A stretch of 64,000 bases of DNA from Halomonas dongshanensis. Lineage in GTDB: Bacteria; Pseudomonadota; Gammaproteobacteria; Pseudomonadales; Halomonadaceae. The stretch lies in assembly GCF_024790395.1 (NCBI RefSeq), contig NZ_JAJISC010000001.1, positions 682,001-746,000 of the forward strand, in the 5' to 3' direction. Position numbers and translations under genes: made by a program. Below the pieces are notes generated by a model. It saw only the letters and a program-made list of their open reading frames with translations, was not told where the DNA came from and ran no database searches. How positions within the stretch are numbered: the stretch's first letter is position 1; each line of letters starts with the position of its first letter. This document shows positions 18,509 through 27,695 of this stretch, one piece after another.

Positions 18509-19840
18509 TCATATATAGTGGGTGAAATGCTTGTGGATACTGGCGAGTACCTCAGACTGCAAGAAGGGAGCCGTTTTCTCACCACGACCCAGGAAGTAGT
18601 GATCGCCGGCTACCTTTTCGATCGAGATCGCAAGGGATGATAGCGCCTGACGATTCTTGTTGGTCATCATCGGGAACCCACTTGCTAGCCTCTCGGTTCT
18701 ATGAAAGACGATCGATGTACTGGGATGGATAAAGCCAAGTGTGCACAAGTCTGCCAGATAGGTGCGTACATCCTTGTCATCGATGGGCGTTTGATCGTTT
18801 CTCAAGACTTCGATCGAAATTCTCGTGTCATCGGCCGCATTCAGTATTCGGGAGTAGTTGGTGACACGAAAAAAGTGATCAGGGCGATCGAGATTGTAAA
18901 AAAAGGCGAGTTCCGAGATCGGGGCATGGCTGAGTACCATATGAATGACATGGTGCTCGAGAGGGCGATCAAAACGAGATGTTTGTATATCGATGTTGAG
19001 CAAGTTTGCCGTTGCGAACGTGCTGGTGGCAAATGCCAGGGTATCGAACTCGAGCGTGTGGTTGTTTCCCCCGTGACGGACATCGATTCGATGATCATTG
19101 ATCGTCATGATATTCGTGTTCATCCAGATCTTGACGCCTCTTTCCTGCAATCGACGAGCAATTCCATCGACGACAGAAAATGTACCTTTCTCCTTGGAAT
19201 AAAATCTTCTTCTTGGATTCTTCAGTGTGTCCGGCATTTTGCGTTGATCAGGAAAAGCGACTAGAGAGGTGGCATTGGAAGCTTGTCGCCACTCTTTCTG
19301 GTCGAACGATAGAACACGATCTTGACCGATGATACTCAAAGCATTGAAACTCAATTCACATGCTTTTTTCTGAAAAATAGCTTCAGCCATTGGTATCGAT
19401 ATATGGTCTGAGTATGATGGTCCAAAAACACTTCGGCAATAGGTGCTCAAATTCGACATATCATGATCTGAAGATGCATTCTTCAGATATTGAACGGTTT
19501 CCTGTCTTACTTGAGCATTCTGAACTAGAGGGTAATGAGAATTTTCCTGTAATTTACCATTAAATACACATCCCGAATAGCCGTGGTCGGGAAGGTAGTA
19601 AAGAGCGCTCTCTGGCGGTACATGGGTCATGAAAGAGTCTATGTCGGCTATTCCACATTCACGAAATAAATGGGTTCCCTTATCAAAATAATAATCTTCG
19701 GGATAATGGTGGCCGTACAAAAGCCCCCCTACGTGGTCAGCTTTCTCGATGACTGTTATATCACGTTCAGGATCGGCCTTTAGCGCCATATGAGCCATGA
19801 AAAGGCCTGATATTCCACCGCCAATGATGACCAGGCTCAT
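18509..19840 (-). CDS. FAD-dependent oxidoreductase / UDP-galactopyranose-mutase-like flavoprotein
   Basis: A 443-residue flavoprotein. The N-terminal dinucleotide-binding motif VIIGGGISGLFMAH is followed by VIEKADHVGG, the second glycine signature of the amine oxidase/protoporphyrinogen oxidase/UGM superfamily. Similar proteins occur in polysaccharide gene clusters, where they act on sugar nucleotides or are of unknown role. It is the last gene of the four-gene operon; its ATG directly follows the methyltransferase stop. Sequence is too divergent for me to call it a galactofuranose mutase. Confidence 0.65.
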   Translation of the reverse strand: MSLVIIGGGISGLFMAHMALKADPERDITVIEKADHVGGLLYGHHYPEDYYFDKGTHLFRECGIADIDSFMTHVPPESALYYLPDHGYSGCVFNGKLQENSHYPLVQNAQVRQETVQYLKNASSDHDMSNLSTYCRSVFGPSYSDHISIPMAEAIFQKKACELSFNALSIIGQDRVLSFDQKEWRQASNATSLVAFPDQRKMPDTLKNPRRRFYSKEKGTFSVVDGIARRLQERGVKIWMNTNIMTINDHRIDVRHGGNNHTLEFDTLAFATSTFATANLLNIDIQTSRFDRPLEHHVIHMVLSHAPISELAFFYNLDRPDHFFRVTNYSRILNAADDTRISIEVLRNDQTPIDDKDVRTYLADLCTLGFIHPSTSIVFHRTERLASGFPMMTNKNRQALSSLAISIEKVAGDHYFLGRGEKTAPFLQSEVLASIHKHFTHYI

Positions 19841-20557
19841 TCAAAGCTCCTTCACACGCGCGATGCAAAGCAATCGTTCACTTCGATGAAGTGCCAGCTT
19901 GCCAGAAATCTTGAAGCAAAGTTTCATCAGTACAGGATGCGCCATATCTTTCTTGATCAACCAATCTTCCCAGTGCCTCTTTTGCTTGCCTACGGGTATA
20001 ATCTTGACATTGAGTCCGTGAGCTTCGAAGAGGGACTGAATTTCACGTTTCTTGAAGAACGTAATATCAAAAAGAGGATCTTCCTTCTTCTTCTCTTCGA
20101 AATAGTTCGAAAATTGCTCATTATGGCCATTATGCACGGTAAGAACGACGTATTCCTTTGTCACTCTAATCTGCTCACGAATCAAGGAGTGAATCGTTAT
20201 TTCGTCGAACAAGCCGATGAAGCCATTGCTAAAAGAAATATCAAATGACTTGTCTGCAAATTCGAGATCGAGCGCGTTCATTCGATGAAACCGATCTTTT
20301 ATATCGGGAAATTCCATTTTTGCCAAAGAAACCGACTCATCTGAAAAATCTATTCCATGACAAATATAACCAGCTCTATTGAGAAATGCGGTATCACGAA
20401 AACTGCCTGCGCCTATCTCGAGTATGGAAGCTTTTTTACTTGCGAAAATTGACTTGATGTAGTATCCGTGTCTCAAATCGTGTTGATAGTTTTTGAAAAG
20501 CAATTTCCACTGCTCGTCCCATGAGGTGCTGGTGCCCAGTACAGCGTTCTTCTTCAT
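19841..20557 (-). CDS. Class I SAM-dependent methyltransferase
   Basis: A 238-residue methyltransferase. Motif I is ILEIGAGSFRDTAFL (near residue 45), followed by the acidic HGIDFSDES and the motif IV-like FDISFSNGFIGLF. It has no membrane segment. It overlaps the preceding ATP-grasp gene by 4 bases and abuts the next. The context points to methylation of a sugar or its acyl group in glycan precursor synthesis. The target is unknown. Confidence 0.75.
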   Translation of the reverse strand: MKKNAVLGTSTSWDEQWKLLFKNYQHDLRHGYYIKSIFASKKASILEIGAGSFRDTAFLNRAGYICHGIDFSDESVSLAKMEFPDIKDRFHRMNALDLEFADKSFDISFSNGFIGLFDEITIHSLIREQIRVTKEYVVLTVHNGHNEQFSNYFEEKKKEDPLFDITFFKKREIQSLFEAHGLNVKIIPVGKQKRHWEDWLIKKDMAHPVLMKLCFKISGKLALHRSERLLCIARVKEL

Positions 20558-21495
20558 GATACGACTCTTTGATAAATGGTTTTATACGTTTTCGAAGAGT
20601 AATCTAAACGATGAGGTATTTCTTTATGTTGGAAGCATTGAAGATGGTACTTGGGTATATCGATGCCGGAAAGTACGGAAAACTCGATACCTGCCGAAGG
20701 ACGTGGGTTTATATCCATCGCATAGTAAATACCATCTGATTCGAGATACTCTATGTTGATGGCTCCATGGATATCCAACTCATTCATTATTCTTTCGGTG
20801 ATTTGTTCGAGCTGTTCATTGTATGCAACGGTGACTGCTAGGCCCGCACCGTTGCTCGTCCTAGTTATTTCTTCTCTACATACCGTAATGCAGTTGCCAT
20901 AGAGGTCTCTAACAGCATCGACAACGTAGTGCTTTCCAATGATAAAAGGTTGAAAAACGTAGTTTTCATAGCGTTTGCTATGGCTAACCGAAAGGCGTGT
21001 TTCAGGATCCTTTATTATTAATAAACCTTGGCTGCTTCTTCCATTTCTAGGCTTGGCAACGACAGTCGAAGTTATGCTTGCAATATCTTCTTGTTCAAAT
21101 GTGGGTATTGTTGAAAATCCTTTGTCTTTGAGATTTTGAGCCCAGTTCTTCTTGTCTCTAGATTGTAGTACTGCCTCTCTTCCAGGTATGCAAAAAGTGC
21201 TTTTGGTATTCAGTATGAACTCATCGTGAAGGCTGAGTATATCGATTTCTGGATCGGTTATCGGCAACACGTAATCGATATCATGGCGCTTTATCACGCT
21301 GGCTATGAAATCGAGATATCGGGTTGTGTTGCTGGAGTGAGGGGCTCTCTCAAAAAGATCGATATGCTCTGTACCTGCAAGATGAAGCTGGTCATTGATA
21401 TCAGTAGCAACGATCTTTGCATGAAAATTTTTCTTTAGTGATGAAGCAAGACAGGAAGCCGAGAAAGAGCCAAAGGAGGTGATCAAAACGTTCAC
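20554..21495 (-). CDS. ATP-grasp ligase
   Basis: A 313-residue ATP-grasp protein of the carbamoyl-phosphate-synthase-like carboxylate-amine ligase type. An N-terminal Rossmann-like preATP-grasp part (NVLITSFGSFSASCLASSL) is followed by the nucleotide region with VVAKPRNGRSSQGLLIIKD, and metal-binding text DINPRPSAG near residue 265. Such enzymes form acyl-phosphates and join them to amines. Sitting between a sugar aminotransferase and a methyltransferase, it may attach an amino acid or other carboxylate to an amino sugar. It overlaps both neighbours by 4 bases. Confidence 0.78.
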   Translation of the reverse strand: MNVLITSFGSFSASCLASSLKKNFHAKIVATDINDQLHLAGTEHIDLFERAPHSSNTTRYLDFIASVIKRHDIDYVLPITDPEIDILSLHDEFILNTKSTFCIPGREAVLQSRDKKNWAQNLKDKGFSTIPTFEQEDIASITSTVVAKPRNGRSSQGLLIIKDPETRLSVSHSKRYENYVFQPFIIGKHYVVDAVRDLYGNCITVCREEITRTSNGAGLAVTVAYNEQLEQITERIMNELDIHGAINIEYLESDGIYYAMDINPRPSAGIEFSVLSGIDIPKYHLQCFQHKEIPHRLDYSSKTYKTIYQRVVS

Positions 21496-22610
21496 GGGTT
21501 ACTCCACGCCTTGATAAGCTTTACGACTCTCATCGCACTATGGGGGTCCAAATCGCTGTAGATGGGCAAGCAGATGACTCTCTCGGAAGCCCATTGTGCA
21601 ATTTCGGTATTGTAAGAGCGATCAATATGGCTATCTTTATAAATCATTTGTTGATTTATTGCGGGGTAGAAGTAGCGCCGTGCGTATATATTGTTGGCAC
21701 GCAGTTGAGCATAGAGTTCGTCTCGTTTTAGTGGGTAACCATCTTCCACTACGATCGGAAAATATGAGTAATTGCTCTTGACTTGCGTCTTAGGACGAAG
21801 AAGTGTAATTCCTTCCATGCTTGCTAATTCAGCCCGGTACAGGCAATCGATCGACCGGCGTGCGCTCAACGCTTGATCGATGTATTTTAACTGAAGTAAC
21901 CCGAAAGCGGCATTGATTTCGCTCATTTTACCATTGATACCTGCAGCTACGACGGTCACTTCATCCACAATGCCGAAGTTCTTGAGGTTATCAATATGCT
22001 TCTTGGTCTTCTTGTCGGGGCATATGATGGCTCCGCCTTCGAAGGTGTTGAAGACTTTGGTGGCATGGAAACTGATGACACTCAAGTCACCGTGTCTCAG
22101 GATACTACCTCCTTGGTCCGTTACCCCAAATGCATGTGCAGCGTCATAGATGACCTTGAGGTTATATTTATCAGCGATTTCTTGTATCGCATCGACGTCA
22201 CAAGGAGTACCGTAGCAATGAACAGGCATGATTGCCGTCGTGCGCGGTGTAATCGCGGCTTCGATTTTTGCAGGATCCAGATTGAAACTGTCAGGCTCTA
22301 TATCCACAAAAACGGGCGTTATATCGTTCCAGGTCAATGAATGTGCAGTGGCAACGAAGGAAAAGGGTGTCGTAATAACTTCTCCTGTGATACGTAGCGC
22401 TTGCAGTGCCGTCAACAAAGCAATAGTGCCATTATTGAATAATGCAATTTCCGGTACGTCTAAGTAGTTGCATAGCGCTTGCTCAAGCTTTTGATGCATC
22501 GGACCATTATTGGTCAAACGCTTGCTATCCCATATTTCTTCAAGATAAGGTATGAATTCTTCCAAGGGCGGTAAAAAAGGTTCAGTAACGAAAATAGGTT
22601 TATTGCTCAT
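21492..22610 (-). CDS. vioA: PLP-dependent sugar aminotransferase (VioA/FdtB-type, DegT family)
   Basis: A 372-residue DegT/DnrJ/EryC1/StrS aminotransferase. The PLP lysine is Lys185 in SFHATKVFNTFEGGAI, and Asp156 in YDAAHAFG contacts the pyridine ring. The start TEPFLPPLEEFIPYLEEIW and the KVFNT-EGGAI variant of the lysine motif are close to enzymes that make dTDP-4-amino-4,6-dideoxyglucose (VioA) or dTDP-3-amino-3,6-dideoxygalactose (FdtB). It is the first gene of a minus-strand operon of four overlapping or abutting genes. Dehydratase and thymidylyltransferase genes for the substrate are not in the window. The specific symbol is tentative. Confidence 0.72.
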   Translation of the reverse strand: MSNKPIFVTEPFLPPLEEFIPYLEEIWDSKRLTNNGPMHQKLEQALCNYLDVPEIALFNNGTIALLTALQALRITGEVITTPFSFVATAHSLTWNDITPVFVDIEPDSFNLDPAKIEAAITPRTTAIMPVHCYGTPCDVDAIQEIADKYNLKVIYDAAHAFGVTDQGGSILRHGDLSVISFHATKVFNTFEGGAIICPDKKTKKHIDNLKNFGIVDEVTVVAAGINGKMSEINAAFGLLQLKYIDQALSARRSIDCLYRAELASMEGITLLRPKTQVKSNYSYFPIVVEDGYPLKRDELYAQLRANNIYARRYFYPAINQQMIYKDSHIDRSYNTEIAQWASERVICLPIYSDLDPHSAMRVVKLIKAWSNP

Positions 22611-23152
22611 GTCTGTCTCTTAATCAAAATGAACCAGCCTTTGGATATTAAATCGAGATCTATGTTTCTTGTTTTGAGTCGAATGTGTTTCTAAATTTTA
22701 GATGAAAATTTATTCCCAATTTTTTTGATCGACATTATAAACGTTATCAACCTAGGCAAGGCCGCGATATGAGCTGTTTTTACCGTCTTTTTTTCTGAAT
22801 TGCCTTGAGCAAGCTGCTCTGCAGTTATTTCCTATAATGGTTGTTTTTTTAAATCGCTAATACGCTTTGTTCATCACTTTTATATGTATTTACTACCTTG
22901 TTTTTAGTTGTTATAAAATTAAAAAATTAAACGAGTGAGAAGTCTTTGAAGCCTATATGGAGCGATTCTTGCCCGTTGACGTATATGCACGAACGCTCGA
23001 GCAGGAGAAGTTTCATTCCTACATGACGTCCACGCTGATATAGCTACTGACAACGGTGAAGGCAGCTCTAGAAAGGCCGCTCGAGAAGCCGCCTTTCTAG
23101 AGTGATCCACTTTAACTGGTTGACGGCTTGCTACTCGCAGGGGGGCGCGAGA
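22611..23152. other. AT-rich gap between the sugar operon and the chemoreceptor gene
   Basis: About 540 bases, AT-rich over 22620-22930. No ORF with a ribosome site and no recognised domain were seen. The left end should hold the promoter of the minus-strand sugar operon. A 12-bp hairpin at its right end belongs to the chemoreceptor gene. Confidence 0.5.
23066..23102 (-). terminator. Hairpin after the chemoreceptor gene
   Basis: A perfect 12-bp inverted repeat (23066-23077 with 23091-23102), 51 bases past the chemoreceptor stop. No T-run follows on the minus strand, so termination strength is uncertain. Confidence 0.5.
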
Positions 23153-25105
23153 TCAATAACCTGAATGCGCGAGCGCCGGCGTCTGCCTCGCCTCACTCAC
23201 CTTGAACCACCCCACCGTCTCGCCCATTTCTGATGCCTGCTCATCCAGTGCGCCGCTGGCGGTGGCTACTTCCTCGACCAGCGCAGCGTTGTGCTGGGTC
23301 ACTTCATCGAGCTGGGCGAGCGCCTGGTTGATCTGCTCGATGCCGACGGACTGTTCGCTGGCGGCCGCCGAAATCTCGTTTACTAGGGCCGCTGTCTGCT
23401 GTGCGCGTTCGGCGATGGTAGTCAGCGCCTCGCCGGTGGCGTTCACCAGACTCGAGCCTTGAGTGATGCTCTCGACGTTGTACTCGATCAACTGGCGAAC
23501 CTGCTTGGCTTCTTCCGCGCTGCGGCTGGCAAGATTACGCACTTCTGATGCGACCACGGCGAACCCGCGCCCCTGCTCGCCAGCGCGAGCGGCTTCCACC
23601 GAAGCATTGAGGGCCAGGATGTTGGTTTGAAAGGCGATACCGTCGATTGCTTCTATGATGGCGGTGACCTTCTGGTTGGCCGCGTGAATTCTCTCCATGG
23701 CCTGGCGTGCCTGCTCGGCAACCTGAGTGGCCTCGCTTGCCTGATCGGCCATGGCCTGGGTGGAGTGGCGCGCTTGCTGGGCGGTCTCTGTGCTCTGGCG
23801 CACGTTGGCGGTGATCTGCTCCATGCTGGAGGCGGTCTGTACCAGTGAGGAGGATTGCTCTTCGGTGCGCTGGGCGAGATCCGCGTTACCCTTAGCGATT
23901 TCTTGACTGGCAAGCGCCACCGACTGCGCGCTCTGTTTGATACCGGCGACCAGTTCTTCGGTCTTGGCGCTGGCGTCATTGAAGGCCCGGTAGAGTGTCG
24001 ATAGCTCGTCGCTGCCCGGTACCGCCAGCCGCCGAGTGAGATCACCGCCACGGGTCTGGATATCTTCAAGCGCGGCTTGAAGTGGGCGTGTGATGCTGCG
24101 CACGATCAACCAGGAGAGCAGTAGGGCAAGCAGAGTGGCCGTCAGGGAGGCTGCAAGATAGAGCACTAGCCCTTCGATGGCATCGCCGCGCAGGCTTTGG
24201 GCCGTCTCAAGCAACTGGCGGGACGCTTGCTGGCTGATACCGTTCAAGCGGTCGATTAACTGGGTCTGCTGTTCGAACCAGGTCTGATGATTGACGCCGA
24301 AATTGCCATCGGTACCACGTTCGATGGCAATGTCTCGCATGCTCGTCAGCGTTTGAGCAAGCGGACTTGTGAGCACCTCGTACAGAGACTGCTTGAGCGA
24401 AGGGGCCGCCAGCCGCTCGAAGCTGTGTGCATAGGCATCGGAGCTGCCCGACAACGAAAGCACGTTGCCGTAGGCGGCGGGCGAGAGGGCATCGGTACTG
24501 AAGGCGGTGGTCAGCACCGCGCGCTCGATGCCGGCCAGTTCCTTGATGTTGAGTAGGTGGTAATAGGCATTGAGCTGGCGAACGATGTCGCCCTGCTCGA
24601 CGCTGAACGTTAACTGACTTACCAGATCGATCAACAAGCCGTTGATAGTCGTGTAGTACGCGCTGGACTGGTCGCCCTGTAGGGCCTGTTGGTCAATTCG
24701 TTGACGTATGTTGCCCAGTTCGTCAAGCGCCTGGCGCGCTTGGGCAAGCCCTGACGCCAGCCCTGCAGGCGCCGTGCTCAGGCTCGGCTCGATGATATGA
24801 GCGTTAAACTCTTCAAGCTTTTGATCGGTCAGGCGGCGTTGATCGGGAAGCTCGCTACGAAAGTTCTGTCCGCCGCTCCCAAGAAAAGCGGCGGACATGC
24901 CGCGCTCGCGTTGAAGCTCGTGTACCAGATCTCCTGCGTATTGGCTCAAGTGCGTCATCCGCTCGAGCTCGCTCATGTTCGATACGACGTGGCTGCGCTC
25001 GGAAATGCCTGAGCTGGCAAGCCAAGCCAGCGTGACCAGAGGTAGAAAAAGGACTAAGGCGAATTTACGACCAACAGGCGTGCGATGCAGTAACTTTAAC
25101 ATCAT
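23153..25105 (-). CDS. Methyl-accepting chemotaxis protein with nitrate/nitrite-sensing (NIT) domain
   Basis: A 650-residue chemoreceptor. A first membrane helix (about residues 15-32) is followed by a long helical periplasmic NIT-type domain marked by [17 protein letters not shown], then a second membrane helix (about 312-335), a HAMP domain and a cytoplasmic signalling region. The hairpin tip is near [23 protein letters not shown] domains are associated with nitrate/nitrite sensing, though ligands vary. It would send signals through CheW and CheA to the flagellar motor, fitting the nearby flagellin genes. Confidence 0.9.
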   Translation of the reverse strand: MMLKLLHRTPVGRKFALVLFLPLVTLAWLASSGISERSHVVSNMSELERMTHLSQYAGDLVHELQRERGMSAAFLGSGGQNFRSELPDQRRLTDQKLEEFNAHIIEPSLSTAPAGLASGLAQARQALDELGNIRQRIDQQALQGDQSSAYYTTINGLLIDLVSQLTFSVEQGDIVRQLNAYYHLLNIKELAGIERAVLTTAFSTDALSPAAYGNVLSLSGSSDAYAHSFERLAAPSLKQSLYEVLTSPLAQTLTSMRDIAIERGTDGNFGVNHQTWFEQQTQLIDRLNGISQQASRQLLETAQSLRGDAIEGLVLYLAASLTATLLALLLSWLIVRSITRPLQAALEDIQTRGGDLTRRLAVPGSDELSTLYRAFNDASAKTEELVAGIKQSAQSVALASQEIAKGNADLAQRTEEQSSSLVQTASSMEQITANVRQSTETAQQARHSTQAMADQASEATQVAEQARQAMERIHAANQKVTAIIEAIDGIAFQTNILALNASVEAARAGEQGRGFAVVASEVRNLASRSAEEAKQVRQLIEYNVESITQGSSLVNATGEALTTIAERAQQTAALVNEISAAASEQSVGIEQINQALAQLDEVTQHNAALVEEVATASGALDEQASEMGETVGWFKVSEARQTPALAHSGY

Positions 25106-25176
25106 GTGATCTCGTGAAAGGTTTGAAGAGTGTCCTTGGTCGCATTCTCTGCGATATTTTTTATAAGATATTCTAC

Positions 25177-25203
25177 TTATCGCCCGAAATTAAAATTAGT
25201 TAA
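25177..25203 (-). promoter_or_regulatory. Possible sigma-28 promoter of the chemoreceptor gene
   Basis: Read on the minus strand, GGCGATAA (25184-25177) matches the FliA -10 in 7 of 8 positions. Eleven bases upstream the -35 (TTAACTAA) is a weak match. It lies about 72 bases before the ATG, as expected for a class III chemotaxis gene. Confidence 0.4.
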
Positions 25204-25386
25204 GTTTTTTTGTATGAGCGTTGTGATTTTTATTCAAACAAGATATTCGATTTAGTTATGAGAAAGGCTGCAACTGCACTGATCGAGCAAGTGCTTAGAT
25301 AACCAACTTGCCTTTTATCCCTTCTCGCCGATACTGCTTGGTTCGAATCGATAAGAAAGAGGAGCATAGAGGAGCATGGAGGCGAA

Positions 25387-26067
25387 ATGACTCCCCAAAC
25401 ACTAGCGCTCACCTTGGCCATTGGTGCGGGGTGGCTGAGTTTTAACTCGGTGGTGATCATCGGGTACTTCTTGCTCACCCGCCGTGAGGCGTTGGGGCTT
25501 ACCCAGCCGCAAGGTGGCGCGTGGCTTAAGTGGCACCGGCAAAAGCGCCAAGCGCTGCCGCGCTCTGTGCCCTCCGTTGGCCACTCGCAAGATCTCGATA
25601 GGGAGGAGCCCCCCATCGAACAAGTGGTTGCGCCCGAGATAGCTCAGGTGGTGGCAGCGCCCACGGAAGAGGACCTTGGCTCCCATGCGCTGTTCGTGAT
25701 TTTCGAGACACCAAGTGCTGGCATTAACCAACAGCTATACGCCCTGCTCAAAGCGTGGGAAGGTCACTTCGATGAAGCCCACCGCCTTTATGTGATATCG
25801 GGCGCCACGCCACAAAACCCCATCAAAATTGCCCACGCCTACCCGCCCGGCGAAATGCCCGGCCCCGAGGCGTTCACGGATGACGCAAGCTTCTTGAGCG
25901 GCGTGAGCCTGATGGTCAAACGCCCCAAACGCAAACGCGGCTTCGATAAAGTGCAGCTTGCCAAGCTGGTCGAGCTAAGCCAGGCGATAGCCGCGTTCGG
26001 CGGCAGCGTGCTGGATGAACAGCGCAAGCCCGTGACCCGCAAGGCGCTGAAGGCGATTACGGGGTAG
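25387..26067 (+). CDS. Membrane-anchored protein with a ZipA C-terminal-like domain
   Basis: A 226-residue protein. An N-terminal hydrophobic segment (about 6-28) is followed by a basic and then Pro/Glu-rich linker, and a C-terminal domain of about 130 residues. Its order resembles the FtsZ-binding domain of ZipA: HALFVIFETPSAGINQQLYA, an FLSGVSLMVKRPK strand near residue 180, and the ending FGGSVLDEQRKPVT. GGAGG precedes the ATG at 25387. True zipA normally lies beside ligA, which is not here, so this may be a paralogue or a related divisome or membrane protein. The call rests on pattern only. Confidence 0.55.
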   Translation: MTPQTLALTLAIGAGWLSFNSVVIIGYFLLTRREALGLTQPQGGAWLKWHRQKRQALPRSVPSVGHSQDLDREEPPIEQVVAPEIAQVVAAPTEEDLGSHALFVIFETPSAGINQQLYALLKAWEGHFDEAHRLYVISGATPQNPIKIAHAYPPGEMPGPEAFTDDASFLSGVSLMVKRPKRKRGFDKVQLAKLVELSQAIAAFGGSVLDEQRKPVTRKALKAITG

Positions 26068-26096
26068 CTTCTTATAGGCGTGTTATGCTCTAGCAA

Positions 26097-27695
26097 ATGG
26101 TTTCACCACCGAGCGCCGTCATGACCCATCTTGAGCGTCAAAAACTGCCCATAGGTGTGCAGACCTTCACCGATATTCGTGAAGACAATTACTACTACGT
26201 CGATAAAACGCCGTTGTTGCATCGCTTGATCGACGAGGGCAAATACTATTTTCTCTCCCGCCCGCGCCGCTTCGGTAAAAGTCTGCTGCTCGATACCCTG
26301 CGCTGCCTCTTCGAAGGCCGCGAGGGCTTGTTCGACGGGCTCTATATTCAGGACAAGTGGGACTGGCAGAAGTCGCACCCGGTGATTCGGCTGAGCTTCG
26401 CTGATGGTCACCTGACCAGTCGCGATACCCTGGATGCCCATATTCGCTACCAGCTAGGCGCGCTCCGAAAGCGGTTAGGAATCGAGGGTGAGCGCCCAGA
26501 ACTTATTTCCAGCGACTTTTCTGAATTGATCGAGCGAGCACACCAGCACTTTGGCGAGCGTGTGGTGGTACTGATCGACGAGTACGACAAGCCAATTCTG
26601 GATAACATCCTCGACGCCGAGCGCGCCCGCGAGCTGCGCGAAGGGCTCAAGAACCTTTATAGCGTACTTAAAGATGCCGACCCGCATCTGCGCTTTGTAC
26701 TGCTAACGGGGGTCTCCAAATTCAGCAAGGTGAGCCTGTTTTCGGGGCTTAATAACCTCAACGACATTACCTTGGATGCTCCCTACGCGACGATTTGTGG
26801 CTATACCGATGCCGATATCGACCACGTTTTCGCGCCCGAATTGCCGGGGTTCGATCGGGCTCATATCCAGCGCTGGTATAACGGCTATCGCTGGGGCGGT
26901 CAGGACGTTACAGCGGTCTATAACCCCTTCGATGTCCTACTGCTATTTCAAAAGCGACAGTTCGGCCCCTATTGGTTCGAAAGCGCGACACCAACGTTCT
27001 TGGTGGATCTGCTAAAAGCGCGGGGTGTGTTTACGCCAGCGCTGGATCGGCTCGAAACGGAGGCAAGTTTGCTCAACCGCTTTGATGTTGACGATATCGC
27101 CAGCGAAGCGCTGCTCTTTCAGACCGGCTACCTGACCATTAAAGCGGTCGAGGAGCCACTGCTCGGCTACCGTCTCTATACGTTGGGCTTTCCTAATCAG
27201 AAGGTCGAAGTCAGCCTCAACCAGGCGCTCCTGCCTGCTCTAGGCGTTCGCCACAGCCCACGCGAGCGAAAGAGTCTGTTCACCCATTTGCATGCCCACG
27301 ACCTCGCAGGCCTTGAAGCGCACCTGAAATCCCTCTACGCAGGTCTCCCCCACGATTGGTACCGCAATAACCCCATCGCCCAGTACGAGGACCACTACGC
27401 CAGCGTGTTCTACAGTCACTTTGCTGCCCTGGGCGTGGACGTAGTCGTAGAAGATGCCAGCCACCACGGCCGGGTGGACATGGCCGTCGAGGCGTTTGGG
27501 CACCGCTATCTGTTCGAGTTCAAGGTGGTCGAGCAGTTGCCCGAAGGGCGGGCGCTCGCGCAAATCAAGGCACGCGGCTACGCCGACAAATATAGAAGCC
27601 AGGGCCTGCCGATCCACTTGGTCGGCGTGGAGTTCTCCCGCGAGCAGCGTCAAATCGTTGGCTTCGAGGTCGAGACGCTGAAGGAGGGGCAATGA
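26097..27695 (+). CDS. AAA-ATPase-like / PD-(D/E)XK nuclease-like protein, copy 1
   Basis: A 532-residue protein (ATG 26097; an ATG at 26121 would drop 8 residues). The N-terminal part is an AAA-ATPase-like domain (PF09820 type) with the P-loop RPRRFGKS at 55-62 and Walker B LIDEYDKP at 159-166. The C-terminus is a PD-(D/E)XK domain (PF08011 type) with Asp461, Glu474 and Lys476 in GRVDMAVEAFGHRYLFEFKV. The family is widespread and patchy; its role is not established, with defence or mobile-element links proposed. It overlaps its paralogue by 4 bases. Confidence 0.8.
   Translation: MVSPPSAVMTHLERQKLPIGVQTFTDIREDNYYYVDKTPLLHRLIDEGKYYFLSRPRRFGKSLLLDTLRCLFEGREGLFDGLYIQDKWDWQKSHPVIRLSFADGHLTSRDTLDAHIRYQLGALRKRLGIEGERPELISSDFSELIERAHQHFGERVVVLIDEYDKPILDNILDAERARELREGLKNLYSVLKDADPHLRFVLLTGVSKFSKVSLFSGLNNLNDITLDAPYATICGYTDADIDHVFAPELPGFDRAHIQRWYNGYRWGGQDVTAVYNPFDVLLLFQKRQFGPYWFESATPTFLVDLLKARGVFTPALDRLETEASLLNRFDVDDIASEALLFQTGYLTIKAVEEPLLGYRLYTLGFPNQKVEVSLNQALLPALGVRHSPRERKSLFTHLHAHDLAGLEAHLKSLYAGLPHDWYRNNPIAQYEDHYASVFYSHFAALGVDVVVEDASHHGRVDMAVEAFGHRYLFEFKVVEQLPEGRALAQIKARGYADKYRSQGLPIHLVGVEFSREQRQIVGFEVETLKEGQ

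Noticed and set aside
18509-19840. Calling the flavoprotein a UDP-galactopyranose mutase
   Set aside because: Only the FAD-binding start is similar. The remainder diverges too much for a specific reaction.
22919-23110. A 63-codon minus-strand ORF in the gap beside the chemoreceptor
   Set aside because: No ribosome site, no recognised domain, and it overlaps the chemoreceptor's 3' hairpin.
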